Positions 25,680 through 32,969 of a DNA stretch of 64,000 nt are shown one piece after another. A program made the position numbers and the translations under genes. The notes below the pieces were generated by a model. That model was given only the letters and a program-made list of their open reading frames with translations. It did not search any database and was not told the DNA's origin. Within the stretch, counting starts at the first letter, position 1, and the number at the start of each line of letters is the position of its first letter. The DNA is from JAKIWV01 sp963773945 (GTDB taxonomy: Archaea; Thermoplasmatota; Thermoplasmata; Lutacidiplasmatales; UBA184): positions 124,001 to 188,000 of the forward strand of contig CAVZDD010000005.1 of the NCBI GenBank assembly GCA_963773945.1, read 5' to 3'.

Positions 25680-26852
25680 TTACGCGTCGACCGCCCGGAA
25701 TCTGGTATAGAGAGACTCCTCTTGACAGTTGTTCCGGATCTCGAGTTCCACGTTCCCCCGCCCCGGCATGACACGAACGAAGGGGTCGGACTTCAAAGCT
25801 TCCCGTAGGACCCCCTCGAAGTGCCCCTTCCGGCTCCCGCCGGTCCCGAACCGTCGGCTCCGCTCCCCTTCGATCTGCTCGTACGCGAACGTGAGCTCGT
25901 ACAAGGAGCGATGCACCTGGTCTTCGATTTTCTCGCGGACCTTATCCTGATCGAGGGCTAACTCCACAATGCCCTCGAGGTCCACGAAGTACGCGGCGCC
26001 ATCCGGCGCAATGACCGCGTCCTTGTCGAGCCACACGTCGTCGAAGTCGAGCCCGACATACTTCCCCCGTGGCGGGTCGTGCGTCATCGTCCGGGCGAAG
26101 AGCGTGAGCATCGCCACGGTGCTCCGGACGAAGTTCGTCTCGAAGCGAAGCGCGCGGGCATTCGAATCGATGGAGAACAGGTCGAAGAGGTGACGGATGT
26201 TGTTCCCCACGGTACTCTTCCCATGAAAGTAGATGCGGACGTTCGACGGCACCAGGCGGAGCTCCTGGACCATCCGTCCCCGGTACTTTCGATACCAATG
26301 GATGGTCCGGAGCTGCTCCTCGAGTTTTTCGGGGAGAAAGCAGATTCTCAGGACGGGAGCGATGAGGAAGCCGGCGACTGAGGTCAGGTCGGCCCGTTCT
26401 GATACCTTGAACGCCGTCGTCGCGTGGTCCAGTCCCTGGCCGCCGTACGGGGAGCCCCGCAGCCACACCTCTCCGGTGATGATGCGGTCGGACGCCTCCG
26501 CGGGATCGCGGTGGAGCCGTGCCTGAATCGCGGGATCGTCAGAGAGCTCCGCGGCGTAGGCGCGGTCCAAGGTGCGCCAAGAGTACGGGTCGATCGTCGA
26601 GCCAACGCCCTTGACAGATAGGAAGAATTCGGTCCCGTCGAGCGTCACGATCGAATTCGGCAGGATCGCGCCCCGGTTGTCATCCTCGATAAACTCCCGG
26701 GTCTCGACTGGCGCTTCCTCGAGGAGGGCGGTCAAGGCCCGGGGGAGGTAGAAGCGTTCCAACTGGACGATGTCGAATTGTTGGAAGTGTCGATTCCGGA
26801 TGCATTCGGCCGGGTACGCAGCGAGTTCCAACGGCATCCCCTGCAGCTTCAT
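25680..26852 (-). CDS. Uncharacterised protein, possible atypical kinase fold
   Basis: 390 aa, first gene of the three-gene operon. I do not recognise the family. Features that resemble an aminoglycoside-phosphotransferase/ABC1-type kinase are a lysine on a strand after a Gly-rich turn (TEFFLSVKGVGS, about 75), then GLDFDDVWLDKDAVIAPDG (about 270), reminiscent of a catalytic loop, followed by AYFVDLEGIVE, reminiscent of the metal-binding DxG. His/Asn positions are not classical, so it may be a pseudokinase or something else. ATG 26852; soluble, no membrane segment. Confidence 0.6.
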   Translation of the reverse strand: MKLQGMPLELAAYPAECIRNRHFQQFDIVQLERFYLPRALTALLEEAPVETREFIEDDNRGAILPNSIVTLDGTEFFLSVKGVGSTIDPYSWRTLDRAYAAELSDDPAIQARLHRDPAEASDRIITGEVWLRGSPYGGQGLDHATTAFKVSERADLTSVAGFLIAPVLRICFLPEKLEEQLRTIHWYRKYRGRMVQELRLVPSNVRIYFHGKSTVGNNIRHLFDLFSIDSNARALRFETNFVRSTVAMLTLFARTMTHDPPRGKYVGLDFDDVWLDKDAVIAPDGAAYFVDLEGIVELALDQDKVREKIEDQVHRSLYELTFAYEQIEGERSRRFGTGGSRKGHFEGVLREALKSDPFVRVMPGRGNVELEIRNNCQEESLYTRFRAVDA

Positions 26853-26927
26853 CTCGAGGAACCTAACCTAGGTTGGGAGAAGGACTGTTCACCAATTTCC
26901 CTCCCCAGCCAGTCAGCCGGTCCCCTC

Positions 26928-26936
26928 ATTTATGTG
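26928..26936 (+). promoter_or_regulatory. Candidate TATA box for the HIT gene
   Basis: ATTTATGTG lies 32-40 nt before the ATG at 26968, in the 115-nt divergent spacer between the HIT gene and the kinase-like gene. The spacing fits an archaeal promoter with a very short leader. Confidence 0.4.
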
Positions 26937-26967
26937 ATGGAGGACCGTGCACACTTCGGAGAAGAAC

Positions 26968-27432
26968 ATGTCTGCGACACCTGAGACCCCCGGGTGTTTC
27001 TTCTGTAAGCGGCTGTCCCTTCCCCTGGCCGATCAGGACCCGTTGATCTACGAAGACTCGCTCGTTCACGTATCGCACGAGTTGGATGAGGCTGCCCCCA
27101 CCTACCTGGGAACGATTGTGATTCAGACCAAACGGCACACGGACGCCGGCTTGTCTTCGCTCACCGACGAGGAGGGCGAGCGAATCGGAGAGCTCGTCGC
27201 CCAGATCAGCCGCGCGGTTCGGGAGCTCGTGGGAGCATCGTGGTGCTACACCTACTGCTTTACCGAGGGGTATCAACACATGCACCAATTTGTGGTCGCG
27301 CGACACCCACGGATGCCCCCCGAGCACGTGCGGCTGGGGGCGAAGGACTGGCCCGGGGCCCCTCGAGGGAATCCGGAACAAATCCGGAGCCTCGCGAGTT
27401 CCCTCGCAAAACGGGTGGGCCACAGGGCTTGA
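26968..27432 (+). CDS. HIT-family nucleotide-binding protein
   Basis: 154 aa from ATG 26968, chosen over the GTG at 26947 because GGAG lies 6 nt upstream of the ATG. A zinc-site-like CFFCKR is at the N-terminus, and the histidine triad region is YQHMHQFVV, where the first two His are present and the third position is Phe/Val rather than His. The family hydrolyses or transfers nucleotidyl groups (AMP-lysine, Ap4A, GalT-like). The altered triad may reduce hydrolase activity. Cytoplasmic. Confidence 0.75.
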   Translation: MSATPETPGCFFCKRLSLPLADQDPLIYEDSLVHVSHELDEAAPTYLGTIVIQTKRHTDAGLSSLTDEEGERIGELVAQISRAVRELVGASWCYTYCFTEGYQHMHQFVVARHPRMPPEHVRLGAKDWPGAPRGNPEQIRSLASSLAKRVGHRA

Positions 27433-27825
27433 CGCGAGGAGCCGGCCGGCGTGCAGCGCCCTGAAATAAAAACGCCTACACGAGGCAGGGGCGGGCGCGG
27501 ACCGGGCCCAAGGGGAATTAGCGACAGACCGGTCTAAATCCAATGAAAAACACTACCGAACGAGAGCTCACGAGGGTCCTCGTCCGTTCGTCATCCATTA
27601 ACGGGTAGGTTTTCGGCGGGCTCCTTCAAAGCTTCAGAGTACGAGTCGAAAGCACGTCGATCTAATGAGCACCCGATACGATTCTGGGCCGGCACGATTT
27701 TGGTCCCCAAAGCCCAGATGACACCTGGGGCGCCCCACACCCACACGCGAGTCTCGGCCAGGATTTCGATCCCCCCCGGGTCTCTGGGCAACTATCAAAG
27801 CGGCCGGCCGCTTGAAGCTGGGGGA
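27433..27825. other. 393-nt spacer without a convincing gene; 16-bp palindrome near its end
   Basis: No reading frame here looks protein-like; a 66-codon minus-strand frame at 27591-27791 was judged a shadow. The last part contains a perfect 16-bp palindrome, AAGCGGCCGGCCGCTT, at 27798-27813, 12 nt before the ATG of the next gene. It could be an operator or a hairpin close to the start codon. Confidence 0.4.
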
Positions 27826-28254
27826 ATGAAGACCCGCGAATTGATCCTTATCGTCGCGGCGATTTGCGTCGCGGGATTCGTTGTTGCCGCGTTCACCGTC
27901 CCCGTTCTCCCTAAGTCGCAGCCTTTCAATCTCTCGAGGACTCTCCCCACGGGTACGACTTCCTTCAACGGCCAGCTGGGCTGCGGGCCGAATGTAACCG
28001 TCCGTGAGGTGTTTCCTTCCAACGGCATCGTAAGATACTGGATTACTCAGAACGAAACCGGCGCTTCCGTCAACATCTGGACAGACTCCGTTGGGATTCA
28101 GGGTTTCATGAATACGGGATACGGCGGAGTCTCGGCCGGAAGCTTCACTTCGGGAAACGGGGTGTACACATTCGTCTTCCAGGCCTGCGGGTCAACGCCG
28201 ACGGTCTCCCTCGGGTTCTGGGGCGGGACGAATTATTCGACGCCGTTACTCTGA
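27826..28254 (+). CDS. Small membrane-anchored or secreted protein
   Basis: 142 aa from the ATG at 27826 (a GGGG run just precedes it). One N-terminal hydrophobic helix (residues 6-26) can act as signal anchor. The rest is a compact beta-rich domain with two cysteines (LGCGPNVTV and FQACGST) that could form a disulphide outside the cell. The domain is about 110 residues, rich in Gly/Ser/Thr/Asn. No recognised family. It stands alone, 33 nt before the convergent VOC gene. Confidence 0.65.
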   Translation: MKTRELILIVAAICVAGFVVAAFTVPVLPKSQPFNLSRTLPTGTTSFNGQLGCGPNVTVREVFPSNGIVRYWITQNETGASVNIWTDSVGIQGFMNTGYGGVSAGSFTSGNGVYTFVFQACGSTPTVSLGFWGGTNYSTPLL

Positions 28255-28286
28255 TCCCAGTCTGAAATCGGTCCTTTAGCTGTGGC

Positions 28287-28763
28287 TCAGTAGTCATCGG
28301 GGATGGGCCCGTCCCAAAGTTCCGCTGGGTGATCGTAGAGTTCGAGAAAGTTCCCATCCGGGTCTTTGATGTAAGCGACCCGATGACCATCATCGTCAAC
28401 CCAAACATCCTCGTCCGACAGATGATGTAGCCCGGTGGTCGGATCGCCGTGAAGTTCTCGCGTGGCGGGCTCGATCCCGAGCTTCTTGAAGCGCTCCAAC
28501 TGCTCGGGTACGCTCCGCACACGGACACCGAGGTGGTCCCATCCATCGCCCGGGGTGTATGGGGTGTCGTAGGGAGAACCGGGGGCATACCAGTTGAGTT
28601 CGAGGCGTTGCCCCGAACGGCGGTCTTTGAAGAGGATGTAGGCGCCGCCATCGTACCGAACCCGTTTCAGCTCGACGAGGTCGAAGACTTTGGTGTAGAA
28701 TTCCTCGGAGCATTCGAGATTCGTGACGCGGATTCCGAGGTAGCTGATCCACAGTTCGGCCAT
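28287..28763 (-). CDS. VOC-superfamily (extradiol dioxygenase/glyoxalase-like) protein
   Basis: 158 aa from ATG 28763 (a GTG 6 nt upstream is also in frame). Two VOC modules: ISYLGIRVTNLECSEEFYTK ... RLELNWY and WDHLGVRVRSVPEQLERF ... AYIKDPDGNFLELYDH. Metal ligands His (WDHLG), Glu (LELNW) and Glu (FLELYDH) are all present, so a metal-dependent enzyme is likely. Substrate unknown. A TATA-like AACTTAAAC at 28783-28791 places the transcription start close to the ATG. Confidence 0.85.
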   Translation of the reverse strand: MAELWISYLGIRVTNLECSEEFYTKVFDLVELKRVRYDGGAYILFKDRRSGQRLELNWYAPGSPYDTPYTPGDGWDHLGVRVRSVPEQLERFKKLGIEPATRELHGDPTTGLHHLSDEDVWVDDDGHRVAYIKDPDGNFLELYDHPAELWDGPIPDDY

Positions 28764-28782
28764 GGTCACCTATCGGCTCGCG

Positions 28783-28791
28783 AACTTAAAC
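28783..28791 (-). promoter_or_regulatory. Candidate TATA box for the VOC gene
   Basis: On the minus strand GTTTAAGTT ends 20 nt before the ATG at 28763, the spacing expected for a leaderless archaeal transcript. Confidence 0.4.
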
Positions 28792-28917
28792 AGGTTCGAA
28801 AAGGGTAGGTTGTTCACTCTGCAGGCTGAGAGGGCCGGCACTCCTGGACGACGCGACGGCTTGGGCGGTTCATCTCCCGCCAAGGAGAACTATGAAAATC
28901 GACAGACTAGCACTCCC

Positions 28918-29850
28918 TCAGATCGCACGCGCCTCGATGAGCTCCTGGTTGGGCCGTGATGTCCGCACGGCAGTCATGGAGAATTTTGCCTTCCTGAGAA
29001 GTACCTCCCATTCTGCCTTCGTCCGCTCACGTCCCCCCGTCATCACCATCATAACGAGATCGAGCCAGAGACGAGAGGGCGACGCAGCGCCCTCCGGTAG
29101 TACGCCCTCGACGAGGAGGAGCACGCCGCCCTCCACCATCGCTTTACGACAGTTAGCGAGCAGGAGGAGCGCCTTTTCGTCGGGCCAATCGTGCAAAACA
29201 CGGGACATCACGTACACGTCCCCCCCCGGAGGCACTGCGTCGAATGCGGAGCCCGTCAGAATTTTGCATCGATCTGCCACTCCCGAACCCTGCAGCAACG
29301 CGGGGGCTTCTTCCACGGCCGAGGCTTGGTCAAAGAGAATCCCACGCAGGCCGGGGTGAGTACGGAGCGTCGACGCGATTAACGCTCCATTGCCGCCGCC
29401 GACGTCGACCAGCACCTTGTGGCGACCCAGGTCGTATCCTTCCAGTGGCTCTCCGGCAACCCCGACGGACCAGGCCATCGGTTTGTTGAACGTCGCCGAG
29501 GCTTCTGGATGTCGGTCAAGATACTCGAAATGACCCATGCTGTAAAGGTGATCGAATGCGGTTTCGCCGGTCCTTACGCAGTGGAGCAGGTCGCCCCAGG
29601 AATGGTAAGGCTCCTCTCCGGCAAAGATTGAGGTCAGGCCCATGGAGCCTTGAGGGTGGCTTGCCAAGAGCCTCCCGGTCTCGGTCAGACCGAAGCGGGC
29701 GTGCTCGTCTATGGTAAGGACGCCGATGGATGCCAAAGCCCTCAATACCCGATAGAGGCGATCCGGGTGGACTTTCGCCTCCGCGGCCAAGGAGATTGCG
29801 TCCTTCGGTCCCGCGGAAAGTGAATCGGGGATCCCAAGCTTCGTCACCAC
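28918..29850 (-). CDS. SAM-dependent O-methyltransferase (hydroxyneurosporene/isoflavone OMT type), start unclear
   Basis: 310 aa from the GTG at 29850, the first canonical start. Rossmann motif I is VLVDVGGGNGALI, the catalytic-region phrase VLHDWPDEKALLLLANCRKA is characteristic, and an N-terminal winged-helix dimerisation domain reads LYRVLRALASIGVL and FGLTETGRLL. However, family-like sequence continues upstream in the same frame (LLKFIGGYRVTQALYVV) to a stop at 29935-29937 without any ATG, GTG or TTG. The true start may be the ATT at 29934 or the CTG at 29931, or a frameshift has detached the start. A TATA-like box at 29960-29973 would put the mRNA start near 29940, favouring the longer product. 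Confidence 0.78.
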   Translation of the reverse strand: MVTKLGIPDSLSAGPKDAISLAAEAKVHPDRLYRVLRALASIGVLTIDEHARFGLTETGRLLASHPQGSMGLTSIFAGEEPYHSWGDLLHCVRTGETAFDHLYSMGHFEYLDRHPEASATFNKPMAWSVGVAGEPLEGYDLGRHKVLVDVGGGNGALIASTLRTHPGLRGILFDQASAVEEAPALLQGSGVADRCKILTGSAFDAVPPGGDVYVMSRVLHDWPDEKALLLLANCRKAMVEGGVLLLVEGVLPEGAASPSRLWLDLVMMVMTGGRERTKAEWEVLLRKAKFSMTAVRTSRPNQELIEARAI

Positions 29851-29959
29851 GTAGAGGGCCTGTGTGACTCGATAGCCCCCGATAAACTTCAGGAGTGTGG
29901 CTTCCGGGGATTCGTTGGACGGGTCGGTCAGAATCTATTCGCCGGGCAGCGCCGGCCAG

Positions 29960-29973
29960 CATATGAAATATCA
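29960..29973 (-). promoter_or_regulatory. Candidate TATA region for the O-methyltransferase
   Basis: The minus strand reads TGATATTTCATATG here, the only AT-rich stretch in the 240-nt spacer, 26-39 nt before the possible ATT start at 29934. The rest of 29974-30180 shows nothing recognisable. Confidence 0.35.
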
Positions 29974-30180
29974 CGGGATCGACCTCGCGAAGGCTCTCTA
30001 CGGAACGTCGAGGCGGTTCAAGTAGTGCGGCACCCGTCCGAAACGGACTCGTTAGGTAACTAGGAACTCCCTCGTCGGCACTTCGACCCATTACCAGCGA
30101 CGGGGTTGAGAACGGGGGAGCGTCTCCGACGGTCCCGCGGCGGTTCGAACCCCGAAGGTTCCTTGGAGGTTGCGTCGGGG

Positions 30181-30594
30181 TCACGCTGACGCCGGAAGCA
30201 GGTCGAACCCAGCTTGCCGGAAGTCGGAATCGAACCCGAAGGCGAGGCGGATTCCCAGAGCCTGCATGGTCACGAAGCTAAGACAGTCCGTCAGACTCCA
30301 ACGCTTATCGGGGCGCCCGAGAAGGGTATCCCAAGCTGCCCAGAACCGATCGGGAGTCGTCCAGACGACCTGTACGCTCTCGCTCTCGGTCACGATGTTA
30401 CGGAAGTTTCCCACGAGGTGCGCGGGACCGCGCTGCCGCAGGTAGGTCACGGCTTCGTCCAAGACGTAGTCCGTTGTCACCAGGCGACCATGGACCCCTC
30501 CGACGAGTTCCTGTTGGAATGCGCGCGCTCGCCGATGAAACCCGTCCCGTTGGTCCAGCAGCGCAATCCACGCGCTGGAATCGATGAATATCAT
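30181..30594 (-). CDS. vapC: VapC-type PIN-domain toxin
   Basis: 137 aa from ATG 30594. PIN-domain acidic residues are in order: MIFIDSSAWIALLD (first Asp), TDYVLDEAVTYL (Glu/Asp), SLTDCLSFVTMQALG (third Asp) and FGFDSDFRQAGFDLLP (fourth). These form the Mg-dependent RNase site; VapC toxins cleave tRNA or rRNA. The ATG overlaps the antitoxin stop by 4 nt, the standard VapBC coupling. The frame extends 15 codons upstream inside vapB but that is shadow. Confidence 0.9.
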   Translation of the reverse strand: MIFIDSSAWIALLDQRDGFHRRARAFQQELVGGVHGRLVTTDYVLDEAVTYLRQRGPAHLVGNFRNIVTESESVQVVWTTPDRFWAAWDTLLGRPDKRWSLTDCLSFVTMQALGIRLAFGFDSDFRQAGFDLLPASA

Positions 30595-30830
30595 CGAGAC
30601 CGGCGGTACAGCAGCTTGTCGTGGTCCCGGGACCCCCACGTGGTCTTGCCCTTTGCCTTCAGAAGCGGGAAGGAATGGAAGACCGGATCCTGCGGATTGA
30701 CCCGGTCCGGCAACAGATGCGCCCGGAGCGCCTCACGAGCCACCTCCTTCATCGACTTCCCCTCCGCCGCGGCCCGCTGTCTAAGGAGTTGGTACTCCTC
30801 CTCCCCCACAGCGGTTTGCACTAGCTTCAT
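30591..30830 (-). CDS. vapB: VapB-type antitoxin
   Basis: 79 aa. The N-terminal half has the ribbon-helix-helix pattern of antitoxins (KLVQTAVGEEEYQLLRQRAA and KSMKEVAREALRAHL), expected to bind its own promoter as a dimer. The C-terminal half (DPVFHSFPLLKAKGKTTWG) is the toxin-wrapping tail. It lies directly upstream of vapC with a 4-nt overlap. ATG at 30830 coincides with the predicted transcription start, so the mRNA is likely leaderless. Confidence 0.85.
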   Translation of the reverse strand: MKLVQTAVGEEEYQLLRQRAAAEGKSMKEVAREALRAHLLPDRVNPQDPVFHSFPLLKAKGKTTWGSRDHDKLLYRRSR

Positions 30831-30838
30831 GGTCCATG

Positions 30839-30861
30839 TTACATGTAATGTGGTATATAAG
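30839..30861 (-). promoter_or_regulatory. vapBC promoter with palindromic operator
   Basis: On the minus strand CTTATATAC (30853-30861) is a good TATA box about 25-30 nt before the vapB ATG. Between it and the ATG lies the perfect 10-bp palindrome TTACATGTAA (30839-30848), well placed for binding by the VapB dimer to block RNA polymerase. Autoregulation is inferred from the family. Confidence 0.55.
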
Positions 30862-30895
30862 CGGAAATTGACCCGGGGCGTTGCGCAGGTTCGAC

Positions 30896-30968
30896 GGGCC
30901 CAAGGGGATTCGAACCCCTGATCTTGCGGTTAAGAGCCGCCTGCTCTACCGGGCTGAGCTATGGGCCC
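30896..30968 (-). tRNA. tRNA-Lys (anticodon CUU)
   Basis: Cloverleaf folded by eye on the minus strand: acceptor GGGCCCA/TGGGCCC, D arm GCTC-AGCCCGGTA-GAGC, anticodon loop CTCTTAA giving CUU, T arm AGGGG-TTCGAAT-CCCCT, 73 nt, no intron and no encoded CCA. The first anticodon-stem pair (27-43) appears to be G-A. A TATA-like CCTTAAGTGG lies about 35 nt upstream, near 31000-31010. Confidence 0.93.
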
Positions 30969-30981
30969 ATCTCGCCGGGCT

Positions 30982-30997
30982 CGCCCGATTTCGGGCG
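30982..30997. terminator. Hairpin between deoxyhypusine synthase and tRNA-Lys
   Basis: CGCCCGA-TT-TCGGGCG forms a perfect 7-bp stem 7 nt after the deoxyhypusine synthase stop on the minus strand and just before the tRNA. No T-run follows, so its role as terminator or processing site is a guess. Confidence 0.3.
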
Positions 30998-31003
30998 GCC
31001 CAC

Positions 31004-31975
31004 TTAAGGCCTCGCTCCGCGACCGCGCGTCCCTCCGAGACGTTCGAGGGCGGCCCCGACCATCCACGGCAACAGGACCGTGATATCGCCCTCCACGGTC
31101 ACGTGGTGGGCGGTCGGTTTGACCTTCCCCCACGAAACGGCCTCGCGGGTCCGAGCTCCGGAGAGACTCCCGTCCCATTCGACCGCCGACGTGATGTAGA
31201 GCGCCGCATCGAGTCCGTCCCGGAACTGGTTCCACCAGATCGTGTGGTGCTTCGAGATTCCGCCGCCCAGCAGGAGGGCCCCACTCCGCTTCGCTTCGAA
31301 GACGAGGTCCGAGAGGCGTTGCTCGTCGGAGAATAGGTCCAGCTGGAAGTCCTTGTGCATCTGCCAGAACATCCAGAGCTGCGTACCAACGGCGCCATCG
31401 GTGATCCCCGGCACGATGACCGGGATTTTCCGTTCGAAGGCGGCCCGCGCCAGGCTGCCTCGTCCGGCCTTCCGTCCGAGGGCCTCCCCGATGTGCCCGA
31501 CGAGCTCCGCCGTGGAGAGCCGACGAACCCCCTCCCTCCACAAACGGTTCAGCAGCCGCCGCATGAACCGCTCGACGATCCCGCCGTAGACCTTCTCCTC
31601 GATGACGAGGTTCCCGAGCCGGTACAGCCCCTTCTTCCGGAGCACGGCGTCGTCCAGGAGCCAATCGCCGTGCAGGTACGGTCCGTAGGAACGCGCGATG
31701 TCGTGGTCGAGGGTCCCGCACGTCGTGACGACGGCGTCGACATGCCCGCCGGCGATGAGCTCGTGAAGAACGCCCCGGGTGCCGGTCGCGACGATGTCAG
31801 CCGGGAAAGAAAGGAAGGTGGTCATCTCCCGGTCGCCGAGCATCTCGACGAGCAGGTCGACGCCCTGGCCGAACCCTTTCGCCGTGAAGCCGCCGGCGGC
31901 CTCGAGCCGCCGGGCCAGCGTATCGAGCGATGGCCGGTCGTGGACCCGGATATCCTCTACGCGACGACGGACCAT
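31004..31975 (-). CDS. dys: Deoxyhypusine synthase
   Basis: 323 aa. It transfers the butylamine group of spermidine to a lysine of aIF5A, with NAD. The NAD/active-site blocks are seen as SFPADIVATGTRGVLHELI, VDAVVTTCGTLDHDIARSYG, IPVIVPGITDGAVGTQLW and the catalytic lysine in LLLGGGISKHHTIWWNQF (Lys242), then AEWDG-type text in TSAVEWDGSLSGA. Full length, ATG 31975. It sits 16 nt upstream of the tRNA-side hairpin in the translation-related minus-strand cluster and follows the presenilin-like gene closely (gap 16 nt). Confidence 0.95.
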   Translation of the reverse strand: MVRRRVEDIRVHDRPSLDTLARRLEAAGGFTAKGFGQGVDLLVEMLGDREMTTFLSFPADIVATGTRGVLHELIAGGHVDAVVTTCGTLDHDIARSYGPYLHGDWLLDDAVLRKKGLYRLGNLVIEEKVYGGIVERFMRRLLNRLWREGVRRLSTAELVGHIGEALGRKAGRGSLARAAFERKIPVIVPGITDGAVGTQLWMFWQMHKDFQLDLFSDEQRLSDLVFEAKRSGALLLGGGISKHHTIWWNQFRDGLDAALYITSAVEWDGSLSGARTREAVSWGKVKPTAHHVTVEGDITVLLPWMVGAALERLGGTRGRGARP

Positions 31976-31991
31976 GCGAACGTTCCTCTGC

Positions 31992-32960
31992 TTACAAGGT
32001 GAGCGTGAATCCCAGCCCCAACGAGTGAAACAGCAGCAGGTAGGCCAGGATATAGCCCCCGAGGGCCCCGCCGTTGAGGAACGGGAGCCCGGCCTGGGGG
32101 TTCCCGGTCATGGCTGCGCGCATGAGGAGCGCGTAACCGACCAGCGAGCCCGCGATGGCGGCCAGCGCCGTCCAGAGGTTGGCCCCGATTCCTAGCACCA
32201 GCGGGTGACCGGGAAGCCAGACGAAGGCGGAGGCGACGAGGGCCCCCGGGATCACGATGTCGCCGAGGCCCATGAACATCGCTTCCCGTTCCTCGACCGG
32301 GCGCTCCCGCTGAGTGTTGAGCGAGGGGGCCTGTGTGTAATCGTACCCGGCCGCGCTGGGCATCACCAGCAGGATGGGGAGTCGCATCTCCGTCACCACG
32401 TCGGCGAGGCTGATCATGTGCTTCGTCCGGTAGACGGCGATTGCGTCGTACACGGCGAGCGCGAGGAGCAAGATGAAGACCGGGAGGATACTGAAGGAGA
32501 CCCCGAGCAGCGCGATGAGCGCGCCGGCGGCGAGGAATCCCGCCGTGTCGACGACGTACCACTGGGGCTCGATCCAGAGCGCCAACAGGATCGTCACGGC
32601 GATGAAGGCCGCGAGTGTGACCGCGGGGTCGAACAAGAGCCCGGCCTCGGCCGGCGGAATGAAGTGGCTGGCCGGGAGGATCAGTTCGAGCGTGTAGTAG
32701 AGCGTGAGGTTGAGCGACGCGGCGATCGCGAGGAGGAGTACGACCCGGAGGGTCGCGATCCCGCCTTTCTGACGCGTGAACCAGAGAATGAGGAGCGGCG
32801 CGAGCACGACGAGGAGGATGAGGAACAGCGGCGCGGCGGGGCTGTTGGGGTTCGACGTGGTGGCGAGCCCGGCCGACTTGAACGGGAGGGCGAGGGCCAG
32901 GGCGACGAGCTGGGCGCCCACATACAGGGCGAGCAGCCCCAGCGAGCGAAGGCCGCGCAT
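31992..32960 (-). CDS. Presenilin-like A22-type intramembrane aspartyl protease (DUF1119)
   Basis: 322 aa with about nine transmembrane helices. The two catalytic aspartates are in ALAVYDAIAVY (YD motif, helix 6) and MFMGLGDIVIPG (GLGD motif, helix 7), separated by a charged loop; the C-terminal AGLPFLNGGA stands where PAL occurs in presenilins. The enzyme cleaves helices within the membrane, for example signal-peptide remnants. ATG 32960, 9 nt after the aIF2-beta/TRAM gene stop, so it is in the same operon. Confidence 0.88.
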   Translation of the reverse strand: MRGLRSLGLLALYVGAQLVALALALPFKSAGLATTSNPNSPAAPLFLILLVVLAPLLILWFTRQKGGIATLRVVLLLAIAASLNLTLYYTLELILPASHFIPPAEAGLLFDPAVTLAAFIAVTILLALWIEPQWYVVDTAGFLAAGALIALLGVSFSILPVFILLLALAVYDAIAVYRTKHMISLADVVTEMRLPILLVMPSAAGYDYTQAPSLNTQRERPVEEREAMFMGLGDIVIPGALVASAFVWLPGHPLVLGIGANLWTALAAIAGSLVGYALLMRAAMTGNPQAGLPFLNGGALGGYILAYLLLFHSLGLGFTLTL

Positions 32961-32969
32961 GCCGGGGAA

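Noticed and set aside
27591..27791. 66-codon minus-strand frame
   Set aside because: Odd composition (Trp-rich), no promoter, no neighbours in operon; judged chance.
30140..30170. GGTTCGAACCCC resembling a tRNA T-arm
   Set aside because: The flanking bases do not pair into a T stem and no acceptor, D or anticodon arm can be folded on either strand.
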